Positions 62,590-64,000 of a DNA stretch of 64,000 nt are shown here, piece by piece. Origin of the DNA: Holophagales bacterium (lineage in GTDB: Bacteria; Acidobacteriota; Thermoanaerobaculia; Multivoradales; Multivoraceae); assembly GCA_009843505.1 (NCBI GenBank), contig VYDI01000043.1, positions 62,001 to 126,000 on the forward strand, written 5' to 3'. The notes under the pieces are model-generated. The model saw only the letters and a program-made list of their open reading frames with translations. It searched no databases and was not told the origin of the DNA. Both the position numbers and the translations under genes were made by a program. Every line of letters begins with the position of its first letter. Within the stretch, counting starts at the first letter, position 1.

Positions 62590-62640
62590 CAAGATGTTGG
62601 TTCGGCGTCCAGCATCTTGGAGTGTCGGCGCAGACACTCC
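62590..62640 (-). terminator. Paired stem-loops after the second CRTAC1-like gene
   Basis: Two adjoining hairpins 19 bases after the stop at 62659: GGAGTGTC/GACACTCC (62619-62640, eight pairs, six-base loop) and an eleven-pair stem with one mismatch (62590-62600 with 62609-62619). They share base 62619, so they may be alternatives. No T-run follows, so they could stabilise the 3' end rather than terminate. Confidence 0.5.
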
Positions 62641-62658
62641 TGGAGGAGCGTTCGAGGG

Positions 62659-64000
62659 TCAGGGCCGGGGGCCGACGGGAGAGAGTTCGTCCTGGCCCTC
62701 GACCAGGCGATAGAGGCGATCGGGTTGCACGGCAGCGAAGGTCTGCGAGAGGTCGGTCGCCGGCCAGTACACGGTGAGCCGCTCGATGGCGGCCGGTCTT
62801 CCCAGGCCGATCGTCTGGCGCAACGGATTGCCGCCGAAGCTGCCGCCGCCGTTGACCCGGCCGTGCACGGAACGCCGGGCGCCGTCCGGATCCACGAGGT
62901 CGACCCGGATGCGGGCGCCGATGGCCGAGCGGTTGCTCTCCGTTCCCGCCAGCCTGAGCGCCAGCCAGCGGTTGCCGAAGCCCGGGTTGCGGAACAGGGC
63001 GTCGCCGAAACGGTCTCCGGGATACGCGCCGCCCATCTGCTCGAACACGTCCAGGTCGCCGTCGCCGTCGAGGTCGGCGAAGGCGACGGCGTGGCCCTTC
63101 TGGAGGTGGCCGAACCCGGCGGCGAGGCTGACGTCGACGAACCGGCGGCCCGCCAGGTTCCGGTAGAGGACGTTCGGCATGACCGCCTCGTAGTCGGGAT
63201 AGCCGGTCCCGAGATAGAAGTCGAGGTAGCCGTCGTGGTCGAGGTCGCCGAAGTTCGAGCCCATGGGAAGCTGCAGACGGGTGAGCCCGCTCCTTGCGGC
63301 CACGTCCTCGAAGCCGCCCTCGCCGTCGCCCCGGTAGAGCCGCGCCGACTCCCAGGGACCGGGATAGCCCTGGTAGCTGGCGGCGACGAAGCCGAGGCCG
63401 CCGCGATCTCCGGTGTAGCTGGAAACGAAGAGGTCGAGGTTCCCGTCGTTGTCAAAGTCCCAGAACCAGGCCGGGAAGCTCTGCCGGGGTCCGGTGACGC
63501 CGAGCCGGTGCGCGACGTCCTCGAAGCTGCCGTCGCCGCGGTTGCGGTACAGGCGGTTGGCCCCCCCGAGCACGGAGACGTAAAGATCGGGGAAGCGGTC
63601 GTTGTCGTAGTCACCCCAGACGGCTGCCTTGACGAAGGCGCGGAGGGCTATGCCGGACTCGGCGGCGACGTCCCGGAAGCGGACGACGCCGTCCTCGGCT
63701 GGCCCTTCGTTGCGGAAGAGCTGGGAAGGCGCGTCGACCGCCGGGCTGTGCTCGTTGCCGACGAAGAGGTCGAGGTCGCCGTCGTTGTCGAAGTCGGCCC
63801 AGGCGGCGGTCTGGGTGGGGTAGTGGACGGCGCCCAGGCCGGAGAGCAAGGTGACGTCCCGGAAGACCGGCAGTCCGGACTCGCCGCCGTCGGCCGAATC
63901 GTTGAGCAGCAGCGAGTTCGGGTGGCGGCCGTGGGGTCCGAACCAGGCGCCGCGGAGCACGAAGAGGTCGACGTCGCCGTCGTTGTCGACGTCGCCGTGG
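62659..64000 (-). CDS. CRTAC1-like FG-GAP/ASPIC protein, 5' end beyond window
   Basis: At least 446 residues; the frame stays open to base 64000, reading HGDVDNDGDVDLF at the edge, so the N-terminus lies outside. Calcium-loop repeats are visible (DVDNDGDVD, DFDNDGDLD, DYDNDRFPD, DFDNDGNLD, DLDHDGYLD, DLDGDGDLD). The C-terminal ASPIC/UnbV domain follows (WLALRLAGTESNRSAIGARIRVDLVDPDG, GLGRPAAIERLTVYWPATD). It is a relative of the gene at 53025 but not a close copy. Together the two flank the receptor pair. Confidence 0.92.
   Translation of the reverse strand, partial: HGDVDNDGDVDLFVLRGAWFGPHGRHPNSLLLNDSADGGESGLPVFRDVTLLSGLGAVHYPTQTAAWADFDNDGDLDLFVGNEHSPAVDAPSQLFRNEGPAEDGVVRFRDVAAESGIALRAFVKAAVWGDYDNDRFPDLYVSVLGGANRLYRNRGDGSFEDVAHRLGVTGPRQSFPAWFWDFDNDGNLDLFVSSYTGDRGGLGFVAASYQGYPGPWESARLYRGDGEGGFEDVAARSGLTRLQLPMGSNFGDLDHDGYLDFYLGTGYPDYEAVMPNVLYRNLAGRRFVDVSLAAGFGHLQKGHAVAFADLDGDGDLDVFEQMGGAYPGDRFGDALFRNPGFGNRWLALRLAGTESNRSAIGARIRVDLVDPDGARRSVHGRVNGGGSFGGNPLRQTIGLGRPAAIERLTVYWPATDLSQTFAAVQPDRLYRLVEGQDELSPVGPRP

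Overview
The window is a GC-rich (by eye around two-thirds G+C), very compact bacterial chromosome segment. It carries about 42 protein genes, no rRNA, tRNA, CRISPR array or insertion sequence that I can recognise, and only one gene-free stretch longer than 300 bases. The content suggests a Gram-negative, aerobic heterotroph of the Acidobacteriota or a neighbouring phylum. The pointers are two proteins with the VWA arrangement typical of Acidobacteria, two giant Oar-like TonB-dependent receptors, CRTAC1-like FG-GAP/ASPIC lipoproteins, a DUF1501 plus DUF1549/DUF1553 pair, and frequent GTG/TTG starts. The phylum call is inference from gene content only.

Left block (44-13014, all +): eleven genes whose ends overlap or lie within about 20 bases. 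First comes a triad of circularly permuted ATP-grasp, alpha-E protein and transglutaminase-like protease, a set long suspected to make and process a peptide. Next is a signalling chain: STAS antagonist, receiver-PP2C phosphatase, RsbW-like kinase, periplasmic binding protein and TorS-like histidine kinase. Last is a MacB-type ABC exporter (ATPase, FtsX permease, HlyD-like adaptor). I regard this as the best candidate for an undescribed system: signal-controlled production and export or envelope deployment of a peptide.

Next (13028-17404, all -): a TetR-Rieske oxygenase-luciferase-like operon with a clear palindromic operator inside its promoter, plus a GPH-family sugar-type transporter. Then a DUF2911 protein and an Eis-like acetyltransferase (-), and a Gld-like ABC operon (19881-24419, +) followed by an F420-type luciferase-like oxidoreductase.

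Middle (25624-40507): YbdK-like ligase with a glutamate/dicarboxylate symporter, a lipoprotein aminopeptidase, a glycerophosphodiesterase, a molybdopterin oxidoreductase, SerC, a membrane-anchored dihaem cytochrome c, a carboxylesterase, an M20 peptidase, a PQQ-dependent dehydrogenase and an FAH-family hydrolase.

Right (40504-64000): a four-gene unit of PSD1-type cytochrome protein, DUF1501 protein and two roughly 1000-residue VWA proteins; PurU; a TPR lipoprotein with a CRTAC1-like lipoprotein; two paralogous Oar-like receptors, each with its own promoter and a matching UUCG-loop terminator; and a second CRTAC1-like gene cut by the window edge. The whole right end looks devoted to outer-membrane and cell-surface work. 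Gene boundaries are extremely tight: one divergent pair shares a CATG for both starts and one convergent pair shares a CTAG for both stops.
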